From JAUZOB01 sp963692465 (GTDB lineage Bacteria > Bacteroidota > Bacteroidia > Bacteroidales > Prolixibacteraceae), in the NCBI GenBank assembly GCA_963692465.1, contig OY829943.1, forward strand, positions 248,001-312,000: a stretch of 64,000 nt of DNA, in the 5' to 3' direction. Below the pieces are notes generated by a model, which had not been told where the DNA came from, searched no databases, and was given only the letters and a program-made list of their open reading frames with translations. Shown here in pieces: positions 8,275 to 17,348 of this stretch; the stretch's first letter is position 1; the number at the start of each line of letters is the position of its first letter. The position numbers and the translations under genes are program-made.

Positions 8275-8382
8275 ATACAAAACGAATAATTAATTAGAAA
8301 TTGAATCTATTATATTTCCTTATCTTTATTTTCATATTTTAGTTGTTCTTACCAGGCTTACAATATTTTAATCATTAAAGAA

Positions 8383-9297
8383 ATGACCTTAGACATTCTT
8401 GAAAATAAATTTTCAAAAAAATGGTTTATTGAATACAGCCAGATCATTATTGGATCATTTATTATGGCTGTAGGGTTCGTATATTTCATAACTCCCTACA
8501 GAATTGTTCCGGGAGGGGCCTATGGATTGGCAATCATTGTCCACTTCCTGACCAAAGGTCTATTTCCTTTCTGGCCAAGTGGAATCCCGATCGGTCTATT
8601 TGGATTAATACTGAATATTCCTTTAACTTATGTGGGAATTAGAATTCTAGGTCCTGTTTTCGGCATAAAAACAGTTGTTGGTTTTGTTCTATCCTCTTTC
8701 TTCATGGATGGAATAACCATGATGCGCCAGGTTGGTGATGCCCCGCTGGTCAATGATGTTCTTTTGTCTTGCGTATTTGGAGGAGTTCTGATCGGATTGG
8801 GGACAGGACTCATATTCAAAGCACGGGCCACTTCCGGAGGTTCCGATATTATTGCCATGATTATCGCAAAATACACTTCAATGCGTCTGGGACAATTAAT
8901 AATCTATGTCGATTCGACCATCGTATTTTTAGGCCTTTTTGCCTTCAAAGATTGGAAAATTCCCCTTTATTCCTGGGTTGTTATTTACATTACAGGAAAG
9001 GCCATTGACCTCACACTCGAAGGGAATAGTTACAATAAAGCTCTAATCATTATATCCGACCATTACGAAGAAGTCAGACAAAAAATACTTGTTGATATGG
9101 AACGAGGAGGCACCTTTTTTCATGGAACAGGAATGTGGAGCGGTGAAGAAAAACACATTATATACACGGTTGTCTCAAGGCGGGAAGTTGCCATTCTAAA
9201 AGAATATATCGGCCGTATAGATCCACGGGCATTCATAACAATCATGGATGCCAATGAAATATTGGGCGAAGGGTTCAAACCTCTCCGTCAAAAATAA
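8383..9297 (+). CDS. YitT family membrane protein (DUF161 + DUF2179)
   Basis: Function unknown; the family is regarded as transporter-like. About five to six hydrophobic helices occupy residues 15-210, including the family segments PYRIVPGGAYGLAI and GLIFKARATSGGSDIIAMII. A soluble C-terminal DUF2179 domain of about 90 residues follows (IISDHYEEVRQKIL, ERGGTFFHGTGMWSGEE, REVAILKEYI). The length of 304 is typical. Its stop lies 52 bp before the patatin gene start, so the two may be co-transcribed. Confidence 0.9.
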   Translation: MTLDILENKFSKKWFIEYSQIIIGSFIMAVGFVYFITPYRIVPGGAYGLAIIVHFLTKGLFPFWPSGIPIGLFGLILNIPLTYVGIRILGPVFGIKTVVGFVLSSFFMDGITMMRQVGDAPLVNDVLLSCVFGGVLIGLGTGLIFKARATSGGSDIIAMIIAKYTSMRLGQLIIYVDSTIVFLGLFAFKDWKIPLYSWVVIYITGKAIDLTLEGNSYNKALIIISDHYEEVRQKILVDMERGGTFFHGTGMWSGEEKHIIYTVVSRREVAILKEYIGRIDPRAFITIMDANEILGEGFKPLRQK

Positions 9298-9349
9298 GAG
9301 GTTCTTGGAAAATCGAACCGGGCCATTTATCTTTATAGAAAAAAAGGAT

Positions 9350-11647
9350 ATGTGCTGCAAGCATTTTTATTTACTAATATTTTTTTTAATATTCTTCATT
9401 TCTGCTCCCCATGTAGAAGCACAGAAAGTCGCCTTGGTACTAAGTGGCGGAGGAGCAAAAGGGCTTGCTCATGTCGGGGTTATTAAAGCACTGGAACAGA
9501 ATGGAATTCCCATCGACTATATTGCCGGCACATCCATGGGCGCAATCGTAGGTGCCCTCTATGCGTCTGGATACTCTCCAGAACAGATGGAAACCCTCTT
9601 TAAATCCAAAGAATTCAAGCTCTGGTCCACCGGTAAAATAGAACCGGATAAAGTTTATTTCTTCAAACGCAAACAAGATAATGCCGCATGGATTGATGTC
9701 AATCTTCGTCCTAAATCAGATAAGTTACAGGTAGTTATTCCAACCAATCTAATTCCCGAAGCCCAAATGGACTTTGCTTTCATGGAACTATTTGCTGGAG
9801 TTAATGCCGCCAGTAATTACGATTTCGACAAACTACTGATTCCGTTTCGATGTGTTGCAACCGATGTTTATAATCGTAGTCCCATTGTATGTAAAGCTGG
9901 TGATTTAGGAGAAGCTGTGCGGGCCTCAATGACCTTCCCACTGTATTTCAAACCCATTGAAATTAACGGGGTATTACTCTTCGATGGAGGAATCGTTAAT
10001 AATTTCCCGGTTGATGTAGCAATGAAAGATTTTAAACCAGACATCATAATTGGACATAATGTAGCAAATAATGCATCGAAACCTGATCCTGAAGATGTAG
10101 TCAGTCAGCTTGAGAACATGATCATGAATCGAACAGATTACAATGTTCCGAAAAACAAGGGAATCATGCTCGAATCAAAGTTTAAAGACGTAGGGTTACT
10201 CGACTTCCAGAAAATTGATTCCATTGAACGAAAAGGATATCTCACCGCCATGCAAAGCATGAAAACCATTAAGAAGTTAATCCATACAAGAATTTCTAAG
10301 GCAGAAGTCGATAAAAAAAGAGAATCTTTTAAAAATACCATTCCAAGAGTGCTTTTTCACAACATCGAAGTTGAAGGTGTTACGGACAACATGAAAAAGA
10401 AATACATCATTCAATCTATTAAACATGACTCTCCGATTGTTAATATCAATGAATTACGGGATGGCTATTATAAACTCATTAGTGACGACCAGATACGATC
10501 AATAAGACCAATGGCAATCTACAACAAAGAAACCGGATTCTTTGATCTTAACCTTAAAGCACAATCAGTAGCTCCATTGGAAGTTCAGGTAGGAGGAAAC
10601 GTCTCTTCACAGGGAATTAATGAAGGTTTTGTCGGGGCTAACTATAAGACCTTTAAAGACCGGGCCTATACCGCATCGGGAAGTATCTATTTCGGTAAAT
10701 TTTATTCATCGGCCGATTGTGGACTAAGGATTGACTTCCCCACCAATCGACCATTATATTTATCGACCGGAGTCACGTTTAATACCTGGGACTATTACTC
10801 AAGCAGCAGCGATTTATTCTTTGAGGATTCAAAACCTCTTTACCTCATTCAAGATGAAAGGAATATGAGAATAAATGTAGGTACTCCCCTTTCAATTAAC
10901 AGCCTGCTTGAAGCCGGAATCGGGCATTCTGATTCGCAAGATAATTACTATCAATCCAGTGATTTCAAAAAGGCAGACACTCCGGATAAAACAACATTCG
11001 ATGCCTTCAATTTTCATTTAAAATATGAATACCAGTCGCAAAACAACATTCAATATCCAACATCCGGAACCCATCGGTTATTGAATTTACAACTAGTAAC
11101 AGGGAATGAGAAATACAGTCCCGGAACCACCTCTCCCGAAAAAAATGAACAAGCAAACTCTCATAGTTATGGACTGGTCCGCTTCCTATATGATCGCTAT
11201 TTTCCGATCACCTCAAAATTCACGTTCGGTGGTTTATTTGAAACGGTCCTAAGCAACAAACAATTGCTTTCAAACTATAGAGCATCCATTGCCGAAGCAC
11301 CTGTTTTTGCCCCCACTCCACCGAGTACAACCATTTTCATTGACAAATTCAGAGCAAATAGTTATCTGGCCGCAGGAGCAAAAGGCATTTTTGCGATATC
11401 AGAAAATTTACATTTCCGCATGGAAGGATACTGCTTCATACCCATCAAGAAGATCATGGCAGAAAATGATTATTATGCCGAATATGATAAAGTACCTCTC
11501 AGTGATAAATATTTTATGGGCAGTAGCGCATTGGTTTACCAAACCCCTATGGGTCCGGCAAGCATCAGCGTTAATTACTATCAGAAAGACGGTTCAAAAT
11601 TCTACTTTCTGTTCAATCTGGGCTGTATTCTGTTTAATCAAAAATAA
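9350..11647 (+). CDS. Patatin-like phospholipase fused to an outer-membrane beta-barrel
   Basis: Predicted outer-membrane-linked lipase/esterase of the RssA/NTE type. From ATG at 9350 (the frame is open further up, but that part is unlike the family) the 765 residues show: a signal peptide (about 1-24), oxyanion-hole GGGAKG (33-38), nucleophile motif GTSMG with Ser62, and the catalytic-dyad DGG with Asp212. A POTRA-like linker (about 330-400) and a C-terminal BamA/surface-antigen-type barrel ending in aromatic-rich strands follow. The same architecture is common in Bacteroidota. The stop is separated by a single base from the stop of the convergent gene, with no terminator between. Confidence 0.9.
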   Translation: MCCKHFYLLIFFLIFFISAPHVEAQKVALVLSGGGAKGLAHVGVIKALEQNGIPIDYIAGTSMGAIVGALYASGYSPEQMETLFKSKEFKLWSTGKIEPDKVYFFKRKQDNAAWIDVNLRPKSDKLQVVIPTNLIPEAQMDFAFMELFAGVNAASNYDFDKLLIPFRCVATDVYNRSPIVCKAGDLGEAVRASMTFPLYFKPIEINGVLLFDGGIVNNFPVDVAMKDFKPDIIIGHNVANNASKPDPEDVVSQLENMIMNRTDYNVPKNKGIMLESKFKDVGLLDFQKIDSIERKGYLTAMQSMKTIKKLIHTRISKAEVDKKRESFKNTIPRVLFHNIEVEGVTDNMKKKYIIQSIKHDSPIVNINELRDGYYKLISDDQIRSIRPMAIYNKETGFFDLNLKAQSVAPLEVQVGGNVSSQGINEGFVGANYKTFKDRAYTASGSIYFGKFYSSADCGLRIDFPTNRPLYLSTGVTFNTWDYYSSSSDLFFEDSKPLYLIQDERNMRINVGTPLSINSLLEAGIGHSDSQDNYYQSSDFKKADTPDKTTFDAFNFHLKYEYQSQNNIQYPTSGTHRLLNLQLVTGNEKYSPGTTSPEKNEQANSHSYGLVRFLYDRYFPITSKFTFGGLFETVLSNKQLLSNYRASIAEAPVFAPTPPSTTIFIDKFRANSYLAAGAKGIFAISENLHFRMEGYCFIPIKKIMAENDYYAEYDKVPLSDKYFMGSSALVYQTPMGPASISVNYYQKDGSKFYFLFNLGCILFNQK

Positions 11648-11648
11648 T

Positions 11649-13082
11649 TTACGCGTCTCTCCTTTTATAACAACGGATCCAATCCACCTCCAAACTATAA
11701 GGGAGCAGAGAACTATCCAGTTCATCTTTAACCATTACCGTAAGGACAAGGAATAATTCCTCCCCCGAATAATGGAACGGCTGTTCCTTAATCTTCACCC
11801 CGTTAATCTTCCAGACAAGTTTGTCTGGAGTCCACACAAGACGATAGATCATAAACTGATCATTTCCCCAAGATGGGAAAAGGAATGAGCCAGAACCTTC
11901 TTTATTCTTATTGTCCATGGCTAATGCCCCAAAAGATCTGTCTGCAAGATGCATCACATCTATATGAGGAAGAGACTGTCCAGATGAAAGAAAAAGTCCG
12001 GCAATAACCCCTCTTGCTTTTTTTACTTTTATTTTTGCCTCAACAACCCCATATTTTTGATTAAAAGAAGAAGCAGTATGGATATAATCGGAGGTATAGG
12101 CGAATGAGTCATTTACGAAACCAAGTTCACGTGTAAGTTTTTTACCTACAGCACCTTCATCTTTCACTTCCAATTTTAAAATGCTGTTGCTTAAAGAAAC
12201 ATTTTTCCCTGAAGTATAAGCTTGCAAATCATTCTCCTGAGAATAAGCTTCATTAAAAAAGTGTTCAGGAATCGCATTCCCAGCAGTCCATTTTGATAGA
12301 TCTAATGAGGAATCCTTAAAATCATCCATAAAAGATAATTCCCATTTCTTCAATCCACTCATACGATCATCTTGCTGATATTTTTGATAAAGAAGAATAT
12401 CTTTCGCTTTCTTTAATTGTTCATATCGTTGTTCGTCTGTATAAAGATCTGTTTTACGATAACGATCAGCATCCAACAGCCATTTCTTCTTTTCCTGAAA
12501 CGGGTCACTTTTTACAATTGCGGTTAATTCAGTGTATTTTTTTAAAAGGTCCGAATCTTTTATCTCTAGAAAATTCTCATAAATTCCAGAATCAACAAAA
12601 TTCAAATAGAAAAAAATATCTTCATCCTTTTTTAAAATTTCATACTCATCCAACTGCCGATGGGTTTCTTCGTCAGCCTTCTTCAGGTCTTTATGCCGCA
12701 TTTGACTAAAACGAGCATCCAAATCCTTAAAACTATTGAGTTTTTGAGAAGCACGGATTTCCAAAAACCTTTTAAAATCAGCAGATTGTATTGTTGTATT
12801 AAACAATGAGATCTTTCTGTTTTTTGAAAGCTTTTCTAATTTACATTCCTGAGTATGTTCTTCAGAATTCTTATATCTAAGTGACTGAATTTCTTTCTTT
12901 TTATTGATGAAATCTGTAGATTCGGTCAAGTCTTTTAACCGATAGAATTCTTTTACATCTTCAGACAATTCAACCCGGCAAAAATCATTATACTCTCTAA
13001 ACAGCTCATTTTGCTGAGACTCTAATTTCTCTGTTGAAGGAATCCTTCCAAATAAATGCTTGAATGTAAGAGCTAAAGACAT
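11649..13082 (-). CDS. GH16-like domain protein with helical repeats; catalytic glutamates missing
   Basis: Function unknown. Residues about 250-475 look like a GH16/concanavalin-fold domain: DLSKWTAGN, QAYTSGKNVSLSNS, YGVVEAKIKV, GLFLSSG, a WKINGVKI strand and the closing LEVDWIRCYK. The catalytic motif ExDxxE reads H373-I-D375-V-M-H378, so both glutamates are His and hydrolysis is unlikely; a glycan-binding or structural role is possible. Residues about 42-247 consist of three degenerate charged helical units of roughly 65-70 residues. There is no signal peptide, which is odd for GH16. Single gene; ATG start at 13082. Confidence 0.6.
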   Translation of the reverse strand: MSLALTFKHLFGRIPSTEKLESQQNELFREYNDFCRVELSEDVKEFYRLKDLTESTDFINKKKEIQSLRYKNSEEHTQECKLEKLSKNRKISLFNTTIQSADFKRFLEIRASQKLNSFKDLDARFSQMRHKDLKKADEETHRQLDEYEILKKDEDIFFYLNFVDSGIYENFLEIKDSDLLKKYTELTAIVKSDPFQEKKKWLLDADRYRKTDLYTDEQRYEQLKKAKDILLYQKYQQDDRMSGLKKWELSFMDDFKDSSLDLSKWTAGNAIPEHFFNEAYSQENDLQAYTSGKNVSLSNSILKLEVKDEGAVGKKLTRELGFVNDSFAYTSDYIHTASSFNQKYGVVEAKIKVKKARGVIAGLFLSSGQSLPHIDVMHLADRSFGALAMDNKNKEGSGSFLFPSWGNDQFMIYRLVWTPDKLVWKINGVKIKEQPFHYSGEELFLVLTVMVKDELDSSLLPYSLEVDWIRCYKRRDA

Positions 13083-13250
13083 AATAAAAACGATTTTTTT
13101 ATTTTGCTAAAGATAAAAAAACCATGCAAATCAAAGGACACTGGACCTAAAGATATGTGAATATTGTAAAAAAAAGATGCAAAATCAGATAAAATGACCT
13201 TTTTTTTAATTAAACAGATTTAAGAAAATGAATGATTCTGAAATAAAGAC

Positions 13251-13258
13251 TATTTTTG
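13251..13258 (+). promoter_or_regulatory. -7 box of prfC
   Basis: TATTTTTG fits TAnnTTTG and is 28 bp before the prfC ATG at 13286. It overlaps the start of the longer open frame (TTG at 13256), which rules that start out. Confidence 0.6.
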
Positions 13259-13285
13259 CAAGTTCAAAAAAATCAAAAGAAATAC

Positions 13286-14860
13286 ATGGATTTCAAACAG
13301 GAGATAGAGCGAAGAAGAACATTTGGCATCGTTAGCCATCCGGATGCAGGAAAAACGACCTTGACTGAGAAACTGCTTCTTTTCGGTGGTGCTATTCACA
13401 TTGCGGGAGCTGTAAAATCAAATAAGATAAAGAAAACGGCTACTTCCGACTTTATGGAAATAGAACGTCAGAGGGGAATATCTGTCTCTACGTCAGTAAT
13501 GGGGTTCAAGTACAAGAACTATAAAGTAAACATTCTTGATACTCCGGGGCATCAGGATTTTCAGGAAGACACTTACCGAACGCTCACTGCCGTTGACAGC
13601 GTTATCATCGTCATTGATGCAGCAAAAGGCGTTGAGCCACAGACCGAAAAGCTAATGAAAGTCTGCCGAATGCGCAAAACACCGGTTATTGTCTTCATTA
13701 ACAAGATGGACCGCCCGGCACGAGATTCTTTCTTTCTGCTTGATGAAATAGAAGAACTCTTAAAAATTAAAGTCCGTCCTTTGAGCTGGCCAATCAACAG
13801 TGGATCCGAATTCAAAGGAGTATACAATATATGGGAACGTAATCTCAATCTTTTCACTGCAAATATTCAGTCCATCGAAAAGGCAATACGATTTGACGAT
13901 ATCAACAACCCGGAACTCGAAAAACACATTGGTCCTGATGCAGCAACACTACGGGAAGAACTCGAATTCGTCAATGGTATTTACCCTGAATTTGATGAGA
14001 AAGAATACCTCAAGGGAAATGTCGCTCCTGTTTTTTTCGGAAGTGCACTCTATAATTTTGGAGTACCAGAGTTACTTGACTGTTTTGTGCAGATAGCACC
14101 CTCCCCCCGACCTCATCATGCTGAAGAAAGGGAAGTCTTTCCTTTAGAGGAAAAACTCACTGGATTTATCTTTAAAATTCATGCTAATATGGATCCGAAT
14201 CATCGGGATCGGATTGCCTTTCTTAAAATATGCTCCGGTAAGTTTGAACGCAACAAACCCTATTTCCATGTCGGATTGGGTAAAAACATAAAATTCTCTT
14301 CGCCAACAGCATTCATGGCCGATAAGAAATCCGTCATTGACGAAGCATTTCCTGGCGATATTGTCGGATTACACGACACCGGCAACTTTAAAATCGGAGA
14401 CACCCTTACCGAAGGAGAGATTCTCAATTTCAAAGGGATTCCAAGTTTCTCGCCTGAACTGTTCCGATACATTGAGAATGCAGATCCGATGAAATACAAA
14501 CAACTATCGAAGGGAATTGACCAACTCATGGATGAAGGAGTAGCACAGCTCTTTACCAGTCAGATGAATGGAAGGAAAATAATAGGAACCGTTGGTGCTC
14601 TTCAGTTCGAAGTAATAGAATACAGATTACTCCATGAATATGGTGCAAAATGCCGATACGAACCTTTACATATCCACAAAGCCTGCTGGATCGAAAGTGA
14701 CGATTCGGCAGCACTGGAAGAATTTAAAAAACGAAAAATGCAAAAAATGGCAACTGATAAATGGGGACGGGATGTTTTCCTTGCTGACTCTGCTTTTATC
14801 TTAGATATGGCTCAAAGAGATTTTAAAACCATTCGATTCCATTTTACTTCCGAATTTTAG
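13286..14860 (+). CDS. prfC: Peptide chain release factor 3
   Basis: Translational GTPase that recycles RF1/RF2 after termination. The 524 residues carry the G1 loop SHPDAGKTTL, the RGISVSTSVM switch-I segment, DTPGHQDF (G3), NKMDRPARDS (G4), and the family C-terminal domain with GVAQLF and GALQFEV. The start at ATG 13286 matches the family opening (MDFKQEIERRRTFGIVSHPDAGK). Single-gene unit with its own promoter and a terminator hairpin 34 bp after the stop. No anomalies. Confidence 0.97.
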   Translation: MDFKQEIERRRTFGIVSHPDAGKTTLTEKLLLFGGAIHIAGAVKSNKIKKTATSDFMEIERQRGISVSTSVMGFKYKNYKVNILDTPGHQDFQEDTYRTLTAVDSVIIVIDAAKGVEPQTEKLMKVCRMRKTPVIVFINKMDRPARDSFFLLDEIEELLKIKVRPLSWPINSGSEFKGVYNIWERNLNLFTANIQSIEKAIRFDDINNPELEKHIGPDAATLREELEFVNGIYPEFDEKEYLKGNVAPVFFGSALYNFGVPELLDCFVQIAPSPRPHHAEEREVFPLEEKLTGFIFKIHANMDPNHRDRIAFLKICSGKFERNKPYFHVGLGKNIKFSSPTAFMADKKSVIDEAFPGDIVGLHDTGNFKIGDTLTEGEILNFKGIPSFSPELFRYIENADPMKYKQLSKGIDQLMDEGVAQLFTSQMNGRKIIGTVGALQFEVIEYRLLHEYGAKCRYEPLHIHKACWIESDDSAALEEFKKRKMQKMATDKWGRDVFLADSAFILDMAQRDFKTIRFHFTSEF

Positions 14861-14893
14861 ATTCAAGACGAAGAAGGAACATCAGCCCTTTCC

Positions 14894-14936
14894 AAAAAGC
14901 TTTTTCTATTCAATAGAAGAAGCTTTTTAAATTTTA
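14894..14936 (+). terminator. Terminator after prfC
   Basis: Long stem AAAAAGCTTTTTCTATT (14894-14910) against its near-perfect complement (14912-14928), one G-U pair, followed by an A/T-rich tail. Confidence 0.75.
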
Positions 14937-15050
14937 AAATGATTATATTCTTATATTTTCAAGAAATAAACAGAACAAAGAAATTCATTATCCATTTCAA
15001 TTGTACCTTGATGAAAATTTTATTTGGGTAACCTTGCTAAAACCATCCGA

Positions 15051-15941
15051 ATGGATACCAAAGAAGCAACAGACATTAAACGATATAGTATTAAGCCAGG
15101 TATTACTAGAGAAATTGATATAATTCCCATTGAGATTCCGTCGCATCATGAGTGTTTTTCACTTCCCCATCAAACCGATTTCTATCAAATATTTTGGATT
15201 CAAGAAGGCTGTCTTTCATTAATGGTTGATTTTAACGAGCTTCAATTGGCTTCGGGTTCACTCCTGTTTTTAGGAAAAGAAAAGGTCCGTCAATTTAATA
15301 GCACCAGCAGTTGTAGTGGAAAAATTCTTCTTTTTACAGAGAACTTTTTTTGCAAAAAAGACTCGGATATTGACTTTCTTCAAAAGCTTACGCTATTTGA
15401 TTACAATCTATTAAGACCATCCACCATCACAATCACACCAAAAGAGAACATACCTATTACACTTTTTAATATTATCGAAAGAGAATTAAATATTCCAAGC
15501 GACACGTTTCAATATGACATACTAAGAAACTGCCTTCATAACCTACTTTTACATGCTGAACGTAATGTTTTAAAACAGAATTATCGCAACATAAAAAAAG
15601 ACTCGAATTTCGTCTATGCATCACAATTTAAAGACATGGTTGAGACCTCTTACAAACACCTAAAATTAGTCCAGGATTATGCAATCAAGATGAATGTTTC
15701 AAAGGAAAAACTAATTCAGTCCGTCACTAGGAATCTGGGCGATACGCCTAAAAGAATTATCGACCAGCGAATCCTTCTCGAAGCTAAAAGACTTTTAATT
15801 CACACCAACAAATCAGTCAAAGAGATTAGTTTTGAATTAGGGTTCGATGAATCAACCAATTTTGTTAAATACTTTAAGAAACATCAGAAAACTACGCCTA
15901 AAGAATATCGACAAAATTTCTATTTTCCGCTAATTTCCTAA
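15051..15941 (+). CDS. AraC family transcriptional regulator
   Basis: Predicted DNA-binding activator or repressor. The N-terminal ~130 residues form a cupin-like sensor (HHECFSLPHQTDFYQIFWI, then LASGSLLFLGKEKVRQF). The C-terminal ~100 residues hold the two helix-turn-helix motifs, with LIQSVTRNLGDTPKRII, VKEISFELGFDESTNFVKYF and the closing KHQKTTPKEYR. ATG 15051 is preferred to an upstream TTG at 15024. It lies 211 bp upstream of, and in the same direction as, the RND efflux operon, so control of that pump by a small molecule is a reasonable inference. Confidence 0.9.
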   Translation: MDTKEATDIKRYSIKPGITREIDIIPIEIPSHHECFSLPHQTDFYQIFWIQEGCLSLMVDFNELQLASGSLLFLGKEKVRQFNSTSSCSGKILLFTENFFCKKDSDIDFLQKLTLFDYNLLRPSTITITPKENIPITLFNIIERELNIPSDTFQYDILRNCLHNLLLHAERNVLKQNYRNIKKDSNFVYASQFKDMVETSYKHLKLVQDYAIKMNVSKEKLIQSVTRNLGDTPKRIIDQRILLEAKRLLIHTNKSVKEISFELGFDESTNFVKYFKKHQKTTPKEYRQNFYFPLIS

Positions 15942-16152
15942 AAATACCCTAAAAATGTAAAACATTACCATTTCCATAACCCGAAATATTGTTCCTTTGC
16001 CCCATCAAAAGAGTTGCTTCAATTAAATAGTTGAACAATATTTTCATCCCATTGTTTTCTTTTCGGATGAAAAGTGTGATTTTCTCTTAAACTATTTTGA
16101 TTGGAATCCATCTAATTCCGTTGCATTTTAGATAATTCATAAAGACATAAAA

Positions 16153-17283
16153 ATGAATAAATCACAACTTATTTACATTATTCCTTTTCTATCATTATTC
16201 CTTTTTTGCTCTTCCTGCGTAAAGAACAAAAAAGCTGAGGGCGATCGGATTAAAGCTTATGATGTTGAAATAATTAATCATCAATTAGCTACGATTAAAA
16301 CTGAATACCCTACGGTAATTCAGGGACAACAAAATGTTGAAATCCGTCCGCGGGTAGAAGGATATATTGTTGGAATGTACGTCGATGAAGGAGCCGTCGT
16401 CAGAAAAGGACAGCTATTGTTTCGTCTTGACGCTTCCACTTACCAACAAGAAGTTCGTTCTGCTTTAGCAGATATTAACGTAGCTCAGGCAGATGTCAAT
16501 ACTGCAAGAATGCAGGTCAGTAAAGTGCGACCTCTTGTTGAAAAAGATATTATCAGTCATTATGAACTGGAATCTGCCGAATACACATTACAGGCCAAAC
16601 GGGCCGTATTAGCGCAAGCTGTAGCTAAATTAAAAAATGCACGAACCAATTTGAGCTATACCCGCATTACCAGTCCATCCAATGGAGTTATCGGGACCAT
16701 ACCTTACAAGCTTGGAGCCCTTGTTAACAACAATATCACCCAACCGATGACAACTGTTTCAAATATCGGGAACGTCTATGCATATTTTTCTATGAATGAG
16801 AAGCAGTTGCTTGCTCTTTTTAAAGACAAAACAAATATTGGTGATTTAAAACAAAAGATAAACAAGATCAATGATATTGCACTCGTTTTGTCCGATGGAA
16901 CAACCTACCCTTATCAAGGTCATATTCAGACCGTCAGCGGACTCATTGACACGCAAACAGGGTCAGCGAATTTCAGAGCCGTTTTCCCTAATCCCAAAGG
17001 AATGATCCATAGTGGAAGCAGCGCAACACTTCAAATACCGAAGAAAATATCCAATGCCCTTTTAGTCCCGCAGAAATCAGTTTATGAGATACAAGGAAAA
17101 CATTTTGTTTATGTAGTTGACAATAGCGGACATGTTCACAACACAGTCATTGATGTAAATACCAATACCGTTGACCAATATTACATTGTAGAAAGCGGGC
17201 TCAATAGCGGAGATAAGATCGTTACCGACGGCATCTTTTCTTTAAAAGACGGGATGCGTATCAAACCCAATATCATTTATTAA
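16153..17283 (+). CDS. RND efflux periplasmic adaptor (membrane fusion lipoprotein)
   Basis: Links the inner-membrane pump to the outer-membrane channel. Lipoprotein signal with lipobox Cys22. Domains: biotinyl-lipoyl half (YPTVIQGQQNVEIRPRVEGYIVGMYVDEGAVVRKGQLLFRLD), a long alpha-hairpin (about 95-170), then the second lipoyl half (TNLSYTRITSPSNGVIG) and a beta-barrel/membrane-proximal region. Length 376 is normal for AcrA/MexA. First gene of a three-gene operon; the pump gene follows after 65 bp. Confidence 0.93.
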   Translation: MNKSQLIYIIPFLSLFLFCSSCVKNKKAEGDRIKAYDVEIINHQLATIKTEYPTVIQGQQNVEIRPRVEGYIVGMYVDEGAVVRKGQLLFRLDASTYQQEVRSALADINVAQADVNTARMQVSKVRPLVEKDIISHYELESAEYTLQAKRAVLAQAVAKLKNARTNLSYTRITSPSNGVIGTIPYKLGALVNNNITQPMTTVSNIGNVYAYFSMNEKQLLALFKDKTNIGDLKQKINKINDIALVLSDGTTYPYQGHIQTVSGLIDTQTGSANFRAVFPNPKGMIHSGSSATLQIPKKISNALLVPQKSVYEIQGKHFVYVVDNSGHVHNTVIDVNTNTVDQYYIVESGLNSGDKIVTDGIFSLKDGMRIKPNIIY

Positions 17284-17348
17284 CCTGAACACAGGCTTTA
17301 TGAACGCAACTGTTACAAGGTCATTTTTCATTCTTAAGCAAATAGAAT

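Noticed and set aside
11289..11756. 155-codon plus-strand frame crossing the end of the patatin gene
   Set aside because: Out of frame with the patatin barrel, no domain, and it also runs antisense through the end of the convergent gene.
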